64,000 bases of DNA from an uncultured Clostridia bacterium (lineage in GTDB: Bacteria; Bacillota; Peptococcia; Peptococcales; Peptococcaceae): assembly GCA_944391625.1 (NCBI GenBank), contig CALXUG010000002.1, forward strand, positions 102,168-166,167, given 5' to 3'. The position numbers were made by a program, and so were the translations under genes. Each line of letters opens with the position of its first letter. Within the stretch, counting starts at the first letter, position 1. The notes beneath the pieces were generated by a model. That model saw only the letters and a list, made by a program, of their open reading frames with translations. It did no database searches and was not told the DNA's origin. Positions 63,871 through 64,000 of the stretch are shown one piece after another.

Positions 63871-63935
63871 ATTTGCTTTAATTGCTATCACAGTTACAAG
63901 TTGTTGTTGTAACTGTGATAGCAATTAAAGCAAAT
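63871..63935. repeat. Perfect 29-bp inverted repeat (long hairpin)
   Basis: 63871-63899 is the exact reverse complement of 63907-63935, with a GTTGTTG loop. It lies about 30 bp upstream of the -10 of the phosphodiesterase gene. It lacks the T-run of a terminator. Nothing else is seen in 63779-64000. Confidence 0.75.
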
Positions 63936-64000
63936 ACAACTTTTCTAAACCTTAGGACAAATCGTAAACATGATACTGTACTAGAATTCTTTGAGGTCTA

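Noticed and set aside
1-64000. tRNA, rRNA, CRISPR arrays, transposases or prophage genes
   Set aside because: None seen on reading; the long intergenic stretches are accounted for by repeats, remnants and regulatory DNA. A dedicated RNA-gene search was not possible.

Overview
The window reads as chromosome of a Gram-positive-lineage (Firmicutes) bacterium of moderate GC, most likely a Negativicute (Acidaminococcaceae/Phascolarctobacterium-like). This is inferred from the rimP-nusA-ylxR-ylxQ-infB-rbfA-nrnA-truB-ribF operon, a full-length sporulation sigma-K, strong AGGAGG ribosome binding sites and AUG/TTG/GTG starts. No tRNA, rRNA, transposase or CRISPR array was recognised.

Layout. 1-539: 3' end of a transketolase C-terminal-subunit gene. 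732-14241: an AT-rich, tightly packed minus-strand operon that I read as a phosphorothioate (PT) DNA-modification and restriction system of the Ssp class: SspD, SspB (DUF4007), SspC ATPase and SspE (DUF262/DUF1524), followed by a second nuclease/helicase module (PLD-helicase, 60-aa protein, DndD-like SMC ATPase, 191-aa unknown). No SspA cysteine desulfurase is present. 14473-18468: small housekeeping or accessory genes, including a flavodoxin and a TetR regulator divergent from a DAPG/phloretin-hydrolase-like gene. 18643-27640: yqeY and a near-complete shikimate/chorismate gene set (aroH, aroB, aroK, aroC, aroE, aroA, aroF), broken up by a DUF4279 gene, a small membrane protein, a GIY-YIG protein and a structured repeat. 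The aroF leader has a 16-aa Trp/Phe peptide followed by an intrinsic terminator. 27878-33250: a membrane XRE regulator, a two-component system with a lipoprotein, and an orphan plasmid-type replication initiator. 33665-44607: pnp, rpsO and the nine-gene rimP-to-ribF translation operon. 44608-54326: sigK, a hybrid histidine kinase coupled to an unusual solute-binding/5'-nucleotidase-C fusion lipoprotein, and a GHKL kinase. Long non-coding stretches here carry structured repeats, gene remnants and a perfect parS site. 54327-64000: a secreted stalk/propeller protein, a GNAT enzyme, an SLC13-type transporter, then a minus-strand cluster (unknown protein, LysR, zinc-ribbon protein, orphan ABC ATPase) and a phosphodiesterase-family enzyme.

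How the parts work together. The Ssp-like operon would mark host DNA by sulfur substitution (sulfur presumably from a cysteine desulfurase elsewhere) and restrict phage DNA with one or two effector modules. The aro genes carry E4P + PEP to chorismate and prephenate, with supply probably tuned by attenuation at aroF. The rimP operon joins ribosome maturation, transcription elongation/termination and translation initiation. The canonical parS at 53767 suggests that this part of the chromosome lies in the origin-proximal ParB-binding domain.
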